Assembly (NCBI GenBank): GCA_964607765.1
Contig: CAZSNT010000065.1
Span: 1-48,743, forward strand
Direction: 5' to 3'
Length of the DNA: 48,743 bases
Origin: CAZSNT01 sp964607765
Lineage (GTDB): Bacteria > Verrucomicrobiota > Lentisphaeria > Oligosphaerales > JABHEG01
A model generated the notes under the pieces. It made no database searches. It was not told where the DNA came from and worked only from the letters and a program-made list of their open reading frames with translations. Positions within the stretch are counted from its first letter, which is position 1; each line of letters begins with the position of its first letter. Shown in pieces: positions 9,577 through 17,362 of the stretch. Made by a program: the position numbers and the translations under genes.

Positions 9577-9990
9577 CTAGGCGAATGGGTCAAAGACACG
9601 CACGCCGGCGTGCGCGAAGTCCGTGACGTTCCGGGTGACTAGCACGAGGCCGTGGTACTGTGCCGTTGCTGCAAGCAGACCATCGATGGGAGGCAACGGG
9701 CGGTCCAGTCCCAACTGTCCCCAAAGCTCCGTGATGTCTTCCGTGACAGGGAGAATCCGCTCGTCGTAGTAGCGCCGGAGCCTGGACAACCAGGCATCCA
9801 GATGCCGCGAGGATTCAGGATCTCGGCGACGGATCAGCTCGATGCCCCGACGAATCTCGCCCGTGACAAGTACGCTCAGGAAAAGCTCATCCGACGCCAC
9901 CTGCTCGAACCACGCCCGAACAGGCGGGGCACAACGCGCCCCCTTGCGGAGCTCAGACACGATGTTCGTGTCCAGCAGATAGCCCTTCAC
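9577..9990 (-). CDS. vapC: PIN-domain ribonuclease toxin (VapC/FitB type)
   Basis: A 137-residue PIN domain, of normal length for the family. The N-terminus YLLDTNIVSELRK is diagnostic, and the four acidic residues of the Mg2+-dependent nuclease site are visible: Asp7, Glu45 (GEIRRG), Asp103 (PPIDGLLAATA) and Asp124 (RNVTDF). The gene overlaps its antitoxin by 4 bp (ATGA), the usual arrangement for a toxin-antitoxin pair. The motif LLDTNIVSELRK makes it closer to the FitB branch than to tRNA-cleaving VapC of enterics; the RNA target cannot be read from sequence. Confidence 0.93.
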   Translation of the reverse strand: MKGYLLDTNIVSELRKGARCAPPVRAWFEQVASDELFLSVLVTGEIRRGIELIRRRDPESSRHLDAWLSRLRRYYDERILPVTEDITELWGQLGLDRPLPPIDGLLAATAQYHGLVLVTRNVTDFAHAGVRVFDPFA

Positions 9991-10217
9991 AGCCGGACCT
10001 CCCGCTGCGGCTGCGGAATCCTCGCAAAGTCGGCGGCGTCACCCACCTCGGGCATGGACAGCAGCAGGTCTTTGAAAGAGCCGCATTCCTCGCGTCGAAG
10101 TGCCGCCCGGAGGATGCGGCGATGCTCTTCCTCCATTGAGACAGCATCCCTCTGGGCGCGCCGTTTCAGACGTCGCACGAGGCTATCTTCCAGGTTTCGC
10201 ACAATCAGCTGAGCCAT
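9987..10217 (-). CDS. vapB: ribbon-helix-helix antitoxin (FitA/VapB type)
   Basis: A 76-residue antitoxin. The N-terminal ribbon-helix-helix (AQLIVRNLEDSLVRRLKRRAQ, then SMEEEHRRIL) is the FitA signature that binds operator DNA. The C-terminal half should wrap the toxin. ATG 10217 has GTGGAG 8 bp upstream. The longer in-frame start at 10304 would lie upstream of the promoter, so it is rejected. The stop overlaps the toxin start as ATGA. A promoter with a palindrome over its -35 box lies immediately upstream, which fits autoregulation. Confidence 0.9.
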   Translation of the reverse strand: MAQLIVRNLEDSLVRRLKRRAQRDAVSMEEEHRRILRAALRREECGSFKDLLLSMPEVGDAADFARIPQPQREVRL

Positions 10218-10260
10218 TGCACACACTCCACGCTCGACCATCCTTCCTTCCTTCACGCAC

Positions 10261-10294
10261 AATATGCTATCATTGATATCGCTTGTCAAGCGAT
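10261..10294 (-). promoter_or_regulatory. vapBC promoter and operator palindrome
   Basis: Reading the minus strand, a perfect TTGACA (10289-10284) is followed by a 17-bp spacer and CATATT (10266-10261). A perfect inverted repeat, ATCGCTTG-A-CAAGCGAT (10294-10278), covers the -35 box. This is where a FitA/VapB antitoxin would block RNA polymerase. The promoter and palindrome are read directly; the protein-DNA link is inferred from the family. Confidence 0.75.
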
Positions 10295-10347
10295 GGTCTC
10301 CCAACCGTCAGGGCTGTTCGACGATGGGAAGCCATCTGTACCTCGGG

Positions 10348-11046
10348 TCACTCCGCAGGCTGACCGTACACCTCGACTTCCGTGTAGTGGTTCATCTCGT
10401 CAGCCGTACTGCCATTGCTGTAAAGCCGCACGTAGCGCGCCGTCGCGCCTTTGAGTAGCAAGACACGGCCGGAAAAGGTCTCGATGTACTCGTACTCTCT
10501 CCCAACGCCCAGCCCGGAGGAATTGTCGTGGTCGTTGTTGTAGACCGTCCTGACATCCAAAATGAAATCCGGATCGCTCGCGGTCTGCACCACCACGTCC
10601 CGGTAGACACGTGCCTGACAGTGATAGTGCCAAACAACGACGGCGTGGATACTCGCCTCCTGCTCCAGATCGATCTGGATATACTGCTGTCCGGGGCCAA
10701 GCTCAACGTAGCTGCCCTCGACACCTTCTTTGTCTCCATCCGTAACCTGTGCCAGTTCCCCAATCACCGGCTCCGTGTCACTGCCTGTGACCGCCTTGCC
10801 TGCGGCTAGATTCCTAGTGCCTTCCGGCACGTAGTGGACGGGTTCTGCCCTGTCCTTCTTCAGCGGCTCAAGGTTCGGCGTGCGGATGTTCTTCGGCGTG
10901 CCTTCAAACCGGCGCTCGGGCAGTTCCAGTTCCAGCCTGACCATTCCCGCCTTCTTCCCCTCTGCGCCAGACGCCGGCATGGCCCGGACAACGAGAGTAA
11001 CAACCGCGACGCCCAACGTGATGCCCAGAATGCCCTGCTTCCTCAT
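10348..11046 (-). CDS. exported discoidin-like domain protein (copy A)
   Basis: A 232-residue exported protein. The signal peptide is MRKQGILGITLGVAVVTLVV...ASG. After a proline-rich linker containing GTPKNIRTPNLEP comes a beta-sandwich domain from about residue 70 to the end, with YVELGPGQQYIQIDL, HAVVVWHYHCQARVYRD, YNNDHDNSSGLG and ARYVRLYSNG. These resemble F5/8 type C folds. NNDHDNSSGLG looks like a metal- or ligand-binding loop (inference). It differs from copy B (12618-13316) at about 28 of roughly 200 mature residues by eye. The same domain ends NqrC. AAGGAGG sits 7 bp before the ATG. The gene starts 3 bp after the Agl23-like gene ends and is the last of the nqr operon. Confidence 0.8.
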   Translation of the reverse strand: MRKQGILGITLGVAVVTLVVRAMPASGAEGKKAGMVRLELELPERRFEGTPKNIRTPNLEPLKKDRAEPVHYVPEGTRNLAAGKAVTGSDTEPVIGELAQVTDGDKEGVEGSYVELGPGQQYIQIDLEQEASIHAVVVWHYHCQARVYRDVVVQTASDPDFILDVRTVYNNDHDNSSGLGVGREYEYIETFSGRVLLLKGATARYVRLYSNGSTADEMNHYTEVEVYGQPAE

Positions 11047-11049
11047 GTT

Positions 11050-12621
11050 TCACCCTCCTTGCTGTCTTGCCAGAAATCGGTCCCACAGATCACGCCGGAT
11101 AAACAAGGCCAGCAACACGTCAGGGCGCAGGCCGTAGTACTCGGTGAGATAGTCGTCGCCCAGTTGCGGAGCCATCTGGTCTGCCTGGGCCAGTCCGGCC
11201 ACGATGATCGCCGCCTGCGGTTGCCGCGGCATCTGCTCGGCCTCCGTCCAGTACCCGACAGACCGGTAGCGACGCAGGGACCAGGGCAGCGGCCAGGTCT
11301 CCGAGGGGGAAGCCACCACTTTGATCAGCATGTCGTGATCGTCGTCACTCACCTGGCGAATATCCTCAACTCTCCGGGCAAGCTTGAGGAAGTCCGTGCT
11401 TGTGTGGGCGTAGACGTACGGGTTCCGCGGGTTGGCGCAGTACGTGAAACTGGTGCGCGCCGATATGGTGCCCAGGTGCCAGGTCAACGCCACGAGCAGC
11501 AGCCCGACAGCGCAACGCACCGCACGGCGTTTCGACAGGCAGATCAGACGCCACGCGCCGACGCCCGCCACGACGGTCATTCCATGCAGGAATGAGAGCA
11601 TGCACCATGGCGTCTTGTACGGGATTGCAGAATAGACCGCCGTTGTCAGCAGCGTGTAGGCAGCCAGGTACGGCAGGACCATACGTCTCTGCCCGTTCGC
11701 CTGTCCCGGCCTGCCAGAGGCGAAGGCAACCACCGTGCCGACCAGGAACAGTCCGACGATCAGGGCCTCACTCCAGGCCGGTCCGCCGCCGACCTTGAAC
11801 CATGTCAGCATCCGCAAGTAGTACATCGGCGAACCATGGGTGTGGTCGCCCGCACCCGACGCGCGCGTGAGGTAAACGATGTAGGTCAGCACGGAGTCGA
11901 GGGGGCCCCGCAAGTTCGTGAGGAACGACGAGAAGAGCAAGAAGGACACGAGGAACGCCGTCCCCACACATGCGGCCAAGTGGCTCTTTCTGAGCCGCCT
12001 CAGCCACAGCGCTGTGGCGTCGCGCCCGGCGAGCACGGCGCAGACCAGCAGCGCCCCGCCCATGGCGGCGTAGGCCAGCACACACGTCTCTTTGGTGGCG
12101 TGCATCAGCCCCAGGAACGCGCCGGTGGCCACGGCCCAACGCACGCGCCGGCTCGTCACGTAGCGCCAGCCGCTTCCCAGCGCGCCGAATGTGAAGAAGA
12201 CCAGCAGGCTCTCCTGGATGTAGAAACGCCCATAGAAGACGCCCGCGGGGGACACGGCCCAAAGCACGGCTGCGCAGAGCACGCCCCCCCATCCCAACGC
12301 GTCCCGCATCAGCAGCAAAAGAAGAATGGTGCCTGCGCTGAAGAGCGCCGGCACCATTCTGAACGTGTATTCCGAGGTCTCCTCGAGCCGTGTCGCGCCC
12401 GTCAGCCAAGCGCAGGGCACGGACAGGAAGTAGAGGGTCGGCCCGTGATGGTCTTCCGGGTCGTACCGATACGTCCCGTCCTCCAGCAACATGCCGCACT
12501 TGACCGCCTGGTTCGCCTCGTCATGGTGCATCGGCCGGCGGTCGAGATTGATCGTCCGGAAGGCCAGAGCGCCCGCGGCCACCGCCAGGAGAAGCGCGGT
12601 CTGGGCTGCTGTTCTCGTCAT
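11050..12621 (-). CDS. Agl23-like multi-pass membrane protein (GT39 fold)
   Basis: A 523-residue polytopic membrane protein of the 'flippase activity-associated protein Agl23' family (TIGR03663), related to the dolichyl-phosphate-mannose mannosyltransferase (GT39/GT-C) fold. The first extracytoplasmic loop has the family's RRPMHHDEANQAVK motif, with acidic residues typical of GT-C enzymes, followed by DHHGPTLYF. About ten hydrophobic segments follow, then a C-terminal soluble part (about residues 395-523). The start codon overlaps the stop of discoidin copy B as ATGA, and copy A begins 3 bp downstream, so the three are translationally linked. It may glycosylate or export the discoidin proteins; that is inference. 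Confidence 0.78.
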   Translation of the reverse strand: MTRTAAQTALLLAVAAGALAFRTINLDRRPMHHDEANQAVKCGMLLEDGTYRYDPEDHHGPTLYFLSVPCAWLTGATRLEETSEYTFRMVPALFSAGTILLLLLMRDALGWGGVLCAAVLWAVSPAGVFYGRFYIQESLLVFFTFGALGSGWRYVTSRRVRWAVATGAFLGLMHATKETCVLAYAAMGGALLVCAVLAGRDATALWLRRLRKSHLAACVGTAFLVSFLLFSSFLTNLRGPLDSVLTYIVYLTRASGAGDHTHGSPMYYLRMLTWFKVGGGPAWSEALIVGLFLVGTVVAFASGRPGQANGQRRMVLPYLAAYTLLTTAVYSAIPYKTPWCMLSFLHGMTVVAGVGAWRLICLSKRRAVRCAVGLLLVALTWHLGTISARTSFTYCANPRNPYVYAHTSTDFLKLARRVEDIRQVSDDDHDMLIKVVASPSETWPLPWSLRRYRSVGYWTEAEQMPRQPQAAIIVAGLAQADQMAPQLGDDYLTEYYGLRPDVLLALFIRRDLWDRFLARQQGG

Positions 12622-13316
12622 TCCGCGGGCTGACCGTAGACCTCGACCTCGGTGTAGTGATTCAGCTCGTCGGCCGTGCTGCCGTTGCTGTAAAGCCGCA
12701 CGTAGCGCGCGGACACAGCCTTGACCGGCAGGATCCGGCCGGAATAGGTCTCGATGTACTCGTAGGCCTTGCCGACGCCGAGTCCTGAGGAGTTGTCATG
12801 ATCGTTGTTGTAGACCGTTTTGACGTCCAGGATGAAATCCGGATCGTTCGCGGTCTGCACCACTACATCGCGGTAGACGCGCGCCTGGCAGTGGTAGTGC
12901 CAGACGACAACGGCGTGGATCTTCGCCTTCTGCTCCAGGTCAATCTGGATGTACTGCTGGCCAGGACCGAGCTCGACATAGCTGCCCTCAACGCCTTCTT
13001 TGTCGCCATCGGTGATCTGCTCGAGCTCACCGATCACCGGCTCAGTGTCGCTGCCCGTAACCGCTTTGTCGGCGGCCAGGTTCTTGGTGCCTTCAGGGAC
13101 GTAGTGGACCGGCTTGGTCGCGTCCTTTTTCTGCGGCTCCAAGTTCGGCGTCCGGATGTTCTTCGGCGTGCCGATGAACATGGGCCGGGGCAGTTCGGGC
13201 TCGAGCTTGACCATGCCTGCCTTCTTCTTCTCCGCGCCCGCGGCCGGCAGGGCCCAGAGGGCGACGGCGACAAACGCAATCCCGAGTGTGACGTTCCAGA
13301 TGTTCTCTTTGTTCAT
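12618..13316 (-). CDS. exported discoidin-like domain protein (copy B)
   Basis: A 232-residue paralogue of copy A with the same layout: a signal peptide (MNKENIWNVTLGIAFVAVALWALPAAGA), a linker with GTPKNIRTPNLEP and the C-terminal beta-sandwich domain (YIQIDLEQKAKIHAVVVWHY, YNNDHDNSSGLG, YVRLYSNG). A strong AAGGAG lies 8 bp before the ATG. It starts 53 bp after nqrC, whose C-terminal third is a diverged version of the same domain, and its stop overlaps the Agl23-like start. A single Cys in WHYHC is conserved between copies A and B but is Tyr in NqrC. Ligand unknown. Confidence 0.8.
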   Translation of the reverse strand: MNKENIWNVTLGIAFVAVALWALPAAGAEKKKAGMVKLEPELPRPMFIGTPKNIRTPNLEPQKKDATKPVHYVPEGTKNLAADKAVTGSDTEPVIGELEQITDGDKEGVEGSYVELGPGQQYIQIDLEQKAKIHAVVVWHYHCQARVYRDVVVQTANDPDFILDVKTVYNNDHDNSSGLGVGKAYEYIETYSGRILPVKAVSARYVRLYSNGSTADELNHYTEVEVYGQPAE

Positions 13317-13369
13317 GTGTCTCTCTCCTTACTGCAATCGACGCAGGTTTCCGAGTTCCCTCGATCTCT

Positions 13370-14605
13370 TCACTTCTTGGCCTGCAGCTCGAGCGCCTTG
13401 CCGTAGACGGAAATCTCGACGAAGCGTGTCTCCTCGTTGCCGCAGCCGCCGTTGGTCCACACGCGCACGAAACGTGTCGTTGTGCCCTCGTTCTCTTCGC
13501 CTCGCGCATCGACAATCTCACCCCACCACCGCGCGTGGTAAGCGGTGTTCGTGCCTTTACCGAGCCCGGACGAATCGTCGTGATCGTTGTTGAAAAGGGT
13601 CTTCACGTTGGTTGTGAATCCGGCATCGTCCGCAACCTGGCAGACCACATCATTATAGACCACCGGATTCTTGTAATAGTGCCAGACAACGATGCAAAAA
13701 ACCGTGTGCAGGGATCCGAGATCCACCTGTACCCACTGCGGTTCCGGGTCGAGCTCCACGTAGTCGAACTCGCCGCTCTTCGTGATGCCATCCGTCACCT
13801 GCGACAGCTCGCCAATGATCGGCTCCCACTCCAGACTGCAGGCGACCGGCTTGTTCAAGGACACATTCTTCAACCCCGGGGGCACCATGAAATCCGCGCG
13901 CCTGACCTCTTTGCGCATGTGCGGCGGCTTCTCCAGGTTCTTCGGGTAACCCGGCGTGGCGCGAGTCACCGCGTCGGCACTCAGATCAAGCGCCAACGGC
14001 TCGAGCCGCATGCCGCCCGCCAGGAACTGGGCAATGGCGGTGTTCATGATCTTGCCGAAGGAAAACGTCGTCTTCGATGCGCCCGTGATGGCATCGACAA
14101 CGTTCGGTCCCTTCAGTTTCGAGCTGATGATCACGCCGGGAACGCCGTTGGTGACCAGAGGCAGGTCATCGAACTGACTCAACCACTCGATCGTGCCAAT
14201 CCGCCCGCCCAGCCCCGGTGTCTCCTGCTGCTCGTAGACGCGCAGGGCTTTGATTGTGCGGCTTTTCGGGCCGATCGCGAGGATGCCCTTGATGGGCCCG
14301 TACTTGCCGCGCCCCTCCAACTCCAACGCGTAGCCGGCCAGCTTGCCGTTCAGCCGCGCCTCGTAGACCTCCATCTCGCCGCGCGGCTTCAGCACGACCT
14401 GCGTGTTGAACGCGTCAACGACTTGATCGCGGTCGTCGAGGACCTCGACCAAATCAAGCGCGTCAACCATTGCTTTGACACGCGCGAAATCCTCGTTCGC
14501 CGCAATCAGTCCTTCCCAGCGCACGTTGGCAAAGGTAAGCACCGCGGCACACGCACAGCAGAGCGTGATGGTGAACGTCACTGAATAGAGGCCGGTGTTT
14601 CTCAT
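13370..14605 (-). CDS. nqrC: NqrC fused to a discoidin-like domain
   Basis: A 411-residue protein, against about 250-260 for normal NqrC. Residues 1-205 are NqrC: one N-terminal membrane segment (7-27), the conserved ETPGLGG (128-134) and the flavinylation motif TGASKT (174-179), where Thr179 should carry covalent FMN. Residues about 245-405 form a discoidin-like domain (YVELDPEPQWVQVDLGS, VVWHYYKNPVVYND, NNDHDDSSGLGKG, FVRVWTNGG) homologous to the two exported proteins downstream. In known NQR the NqrC soluble domain faces the periplasm, so the extra domain should be extracytoplasmic. The start overlaps the nqrB stop (ATGA), with GGAGG upstream. I know of no standard NqrC with this extension. 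Confidence 0.85.
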   Translation of the reverse strand: MRNTGLYSVTFTITLCCACAAVLTFANVRWEGLIAANEDFARVKAMVDALDLVEVLDDRDQVVDAFNTQVVLKPRGEMEVYEARLNGKLAGYALELEGRGKYGPIKGILAIGPKSRTIKALRVYEQQETPGLGGRIGTIEWLSQFDDLPLVTNGVPGVIISSKLKGPNVVDAITGASKTTFSFGKIMNTAIAQFLAGGMRLEPLALDLSADAVTRATPGYPKNLEKPPHMRKEVRRADFMVPPGLKNVSLNKPVACSLEWEPIIGELSQVTDGITKSGEFDYVELDPEPQWVQVDLGSLHTVFCIVVWHYYKNPVVYNDVVCQVADDAGFTTNVKTLFNNDHDDSSGLGKGTNTAYHARWWGEIVDARGEENEGTTTRFVRVWTNGGCGNEETRFVEISVYGKALELQAKK

Positions 14606-15504
14606 TGCTCAGCCCTCCTGCCGAGCTGAATCTCAGACAGCGCATCGATGGTCGGCGCGAACAGGTTCCCGATCAGGATCGCTGAGAGCATGGCTTCATG
14701 GTAGGTGGAGAACGTCCGCATCAGCACGGCGCAGATGCCTATCAACGCTCCGTACAGCAGTTTGCCTGATTTCCGCCTGGGTGAACAGGCCGGGTCGCAC
14801 GCGAGGAAACACGCCGCGTACAGGTACCCGTCCGAGAGCCCGAGTTCCCCGACACTGTCGAAGGGCAAGTGCCCCAGAGCCTGCAGGCCCACCCCCAAAC
14901 ACACGGTAGCCAGCAGAATGCCGCCCAGCGTGCGCAGGTTCCCGGGCCGATGCACGACCATGGCCGCCCCGGCAAGAATGATGAAGATACAGCAGGGCAG
15001 CCAGGCATAGTGCCTGTCGAACTCGAGCATGGAGCCGAAGTAACTGCCTTTGACAATGCGCGGGTAGCTGAACACAAGGAAGCTCTTCGCGACCAGCACG
15101 GGGCTGAAGATGTGGGAACCCGTCCCGCCAAACGCCTCTTTGCCGAACAGACACCCGAAAGCCGAGCCCACCGCAACCATCCAGAGCGGAATGTCCGGCG
15201 GCAGGAACAACACGAGCAGAACCGCAAAAACGAGCGCGCCGCCGCCGATGGGCTTCTTGCGCACAGCACCAAACGCCGCTTCGACTGCTGCCCCGGACAG
15301 AGCGGCGACCAGGACCATCGCCCAAATCCGCGCGCCGAAATGATACGCTGCCAGGCACACACACGGAACGGCGGCAGCCAGGGCGACGGCCAGGTACTGT
15401 TCCATGTCGGTCGCCCGCGACGGCTCCGATTCCGGCGCCTGGCAATTGCCTCTGGCCAATGCCAAGCGCAGAAGAACCTGCTTGATGTTGTTGCTGGACG
15501 GCAT
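14602..15504 (-). CDS. nqrB: NqrB-like membrane subunit lacking the FMN site
   Basis: A 300-residue polytopic protein of the NqrB/RnfD family; NqrB is normally over 400 residues. Recognisable family blocks are LPPDIPLWMVAVGSAFGCLF, GKEAFGGTGSHIFSPVLVAKSF, the late CDPACSPRRKSGKLLYG and GNLFAPTID. In canonical NqrB the stretch after the FAYP-like motif carries SGAT (covalent FMN) and a GSIGE-like loop. Here SYP (146-148) leads almost directly to the next membrane helix (171-187), and no S/T-G-A-T occurs anywhere. The subunit therefore probably lacks covalent FMN. It lies 49 bp after nqrF and overlaps nqrC by 4 bp. Start at ATG 15504. Confidence 0.82.
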   Translation of the reverse strand: MPSSNNIKQVLLRLALARGNCQAPESEPSRATDMEQYLAVALAAAVPCVCLAAYHFGARIWAMVLVAALSGAAVEAAFGAVRKKPIGGGALVFAVLLVLFLPPDIPLWMVAVGSAFGCLFGKEAFGGTGSHIFSPVLVAKSFLVFSYPRIVKGSYFGSMLEFDRHYAWLPCCIFIILAGAAMVVHRPGNLRTLGGILLATVCLGVGLQALGHLPFDSVGELGLSDGYLYAACFLACDPACSPRRKSGKLLYGALIGICAVLMRTFSTYHEAMLSAILIGNLFAPTIDALSEIQLGRRAEQ

Positions 15505-15553
15505 ATGGAACGCTTTCCAATCTGGTTGGTGGCCCGCAAGCCGGGTAACGCCT

Positions 15554-16639
15554 CTAGAACTCGTCGTAGAACATGTGGTTGCGCGGAATCTGCTTCCCGT
15601 CGAGCACCATCATGGTCGCCTCAATCATCTGTGGCGGGCCGCAGAGGAATACTTGCCGCTTGCCCTCCATGCCGATGTGCTTCTCAACCGACAGATGAAT
15701 GAACCCAGTCTCACCGTCCCACTCCGGGGACTGCTCCGGCTCGGACAGGGCATAGTGCACGTTCAGGTTGGGCACCTCGGACGCGAGTTTCCGGAACTCC
15801 TCGAAGTACATCACATCATCCAGGGTCCGCGCCCCGAAGAACAGCCAGCACTTCTGTCCCGAGCCGGCTTCTCCCACGCGACGCAGGATTGACCGCATCG
15901 GCGCCATACCGCAGCCCCCGCCAACGCAGATCAGCTCGGTGTCCGGCGACTCGTCGAGCTCGAACTCACCGTAGGGCCCTGTGAATGTCACCTCGTCACC
16001 CACACGCACTTCGTGCAGATACGTCGACCCCAGCCCGCCGGGGATCAGGCGCACGAGCAGTTCCACCTCGTTCTCCGCGCTCGGCGGCGACGCAACGGAG
16101 TAGGCCCGAAACGTCGTCTCACCCGTGCCGGGCACAAACACCTGTACGTACTGGCCGGGGCGGAAACTGATCGACTCCGGCTCCAGCAGCTTCAAATGGA
16201 TCTCGCGCGTGTCGTGCGTGACCATGTGCGCCATGCTGACCTGAGCCCGGAACTCCTGCACATTCAGGAATTCCTCCTTGATCCGCAAGGTGATGTCTTC
16301 GCGAATCTTGACCTGGCAGGCGAGACGCGTGTCCGCCATGACCTCGTCGGCCGTCAGGTACGGCAGCTCAGTGGGAAGCACAGGCCCGCCTCCTGCCGGC
16401 ACGACCACCTTGCAGAAGCCGCAGGTGCCCTGCCCGCCGCAGGCCGAGGGAATAAAGACCTTGTGGTCGTACAGAACGTCCAGAAGCTTCCGCCCGCCAT
16501 CGACAACAAACGGCTCCTCTTCGTTGATCGCCACGCGACACGGGCCGTAGTTCGCCAGGAACCGGTCCGCTATCAGCAGCAGCGTGGCCAACGCCCCGCC
16601 CAGCACAGACAGCACTAACAGCGCATTGAGGTAGATCAT
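15554..16639 (-). CDS. nqrF: NqrF, NADH-oxidising Fe-S flavoprotein subunit
   Basis: About 361 residues; the entry point for electrons from NADH. It has an N-terminal membrane anchor (residues 2-25), a plant-type [2Fe-2S] ferredoxin domain (CGGQGTCGFC plus the distal Cys in DTRLACQVK), an FAD domain with RAYS in TTFRAYSVASPP, and an NAD domain (GGGCGMAPMRS, CGPPQM). It ends in FYDEF, the usual NqrF-type C-terminus. ATG 16639 is preferred to the TTG one codon earlier, with AGAGG 5 bp upstream. The presence of NqrF rather than RnfB/RnfC identifies the cluster as NQR-type. It lies third in the unusual order D-E-F-B-C. Confidence 0.92.
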   Translation of the reverse strand: MIYLNALLVLSVLGGALATLLLIADRFLANYGPCRVAINEEEPFVVDGGRKLLDVLYDHKVFIPSACGGQGTCGFCKVVVPAGGGPVLPTELPYLTADEVMADTRLACQVKIREDITLRIKEEFLNVQEFRAQVSMAHMVTHDTREIHLKLLEPESISFRPGQYVQVFVPGTGETTFRAYSVASPPSAENEVELLVRLIPGGLGSTYLHEVRVGDEVTFTGPYGEFELDESPDTELICVGGGCGMAPMRSILRRVGEAGSGQKCWLFFGARTLDDVMYFEEFRKLASEVPNLNVHYALSEPEQSPEWDGETGFIHLSVEKHIGMEGKRQVFLCGPPQMIEATMMVLDGKQIPRNHMFYDEF

Positions 16640-16707
16640 CAAAGCCTCTGGTGTTCACTCATCCCGGGCAGTCATCCCGGGTCTGGCCGCTCCGCAGCAG
16701 CGTTCCG

Positions 16708-17331
16708 TTAAAGATCCACAATCCCGGTGAATCCCATGAAAGCCATCGCCATCAAGCCGGTCACGATCACGGTGATCCCCAGACCACGCAGGGGCAGCGG
16801 CACGTCCGCGGCCTCCAGGCGCTCCCGAATCCCCGCCATCAGGCAGATGGCAAGCATCCAGCCCAAACCTGAACCCAATCCGTAGGCAGCGGTCTTGGCC
16901 AGCCCGAATTTCAGGTCCGGATCGATCATCAGCAGATTGACGCCGAGAATGGCGCAATTGACGGTGATCAGCGGCAGGAAAATGCCGAAGTTGTAGTAAA
17001 GCACGGGGATGAACCGCTCGAGGACCATCTCCACCAACTGCACAAACCCCGCAATCACCATGATGAACGCCAGGAAGTGGAGATACTCCAAGTCTGCCGC
17101 ACACAGCGGCGCGTCCTCCACGAGAATGCCGTAGTAGATACCGTAGTTCAGAACGGCCGTGCTCAACGTGACAAACGTCACGGCAAGCCCCATGCCCACG
17201 GCCGTCTTCATGTTCCGCGAGATGGCAATGAACGAGCACATCCCCAGGAACTTCGCCAACAGAATATTGTTGGTCAGGATGGCTGCAAGAAACACCACAA
17301 CCACCGCACTGACGTTGGCTCCACCAGTCAT
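16708..17331 (-). CDS. nqrE: NqrE membrane subunit
   Basis: A 207-residue, six-helix protein of the NqrE/RnfA family, normal length. Typical text includes FLAAILTNNILLAKFLGMCSF and LPLITVNCAILGVNLL. The two conserved cysteines that hold an intramembrane Fe-S cluster together with NqrD are present (in LGMCSF and VNCAIL). ATG 17331 has GGAG 7 bp upstream; an upstream extension would overlap nqrD and is rejected. It follows nqrD by 31 bp. Confidence 0.93.
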   Translation of the reverse strand: MTGGANVSAVVVVFLAAILTNNILLAKFLGMCSFIAISRNMKTAVGMGLAVTFVTLSTAVLNYGIYYGILVEDAPLCAADLEYLHFLAFIMVIAGFVQLVEMVLERFIPVLYYNFGIFLPLITVNCAILGVNLLMIDPDLKFGLAKTAAYGLGSGLGWMLAICLMAGIRERLEAADVPLPLRGLGITVIVTGLMAMAFMGFTGIVDL

Positions 17332-17362
17332 CTTACCACTCCGACTCTCTTCAGGGAGACTT

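Noticed and set aside
10218..10304. Longer antitoxin start at 10304
   Set aside because: It lies upstream of a good promoter and operator and has no ribosome site; ATG 10217 has both in the right place.
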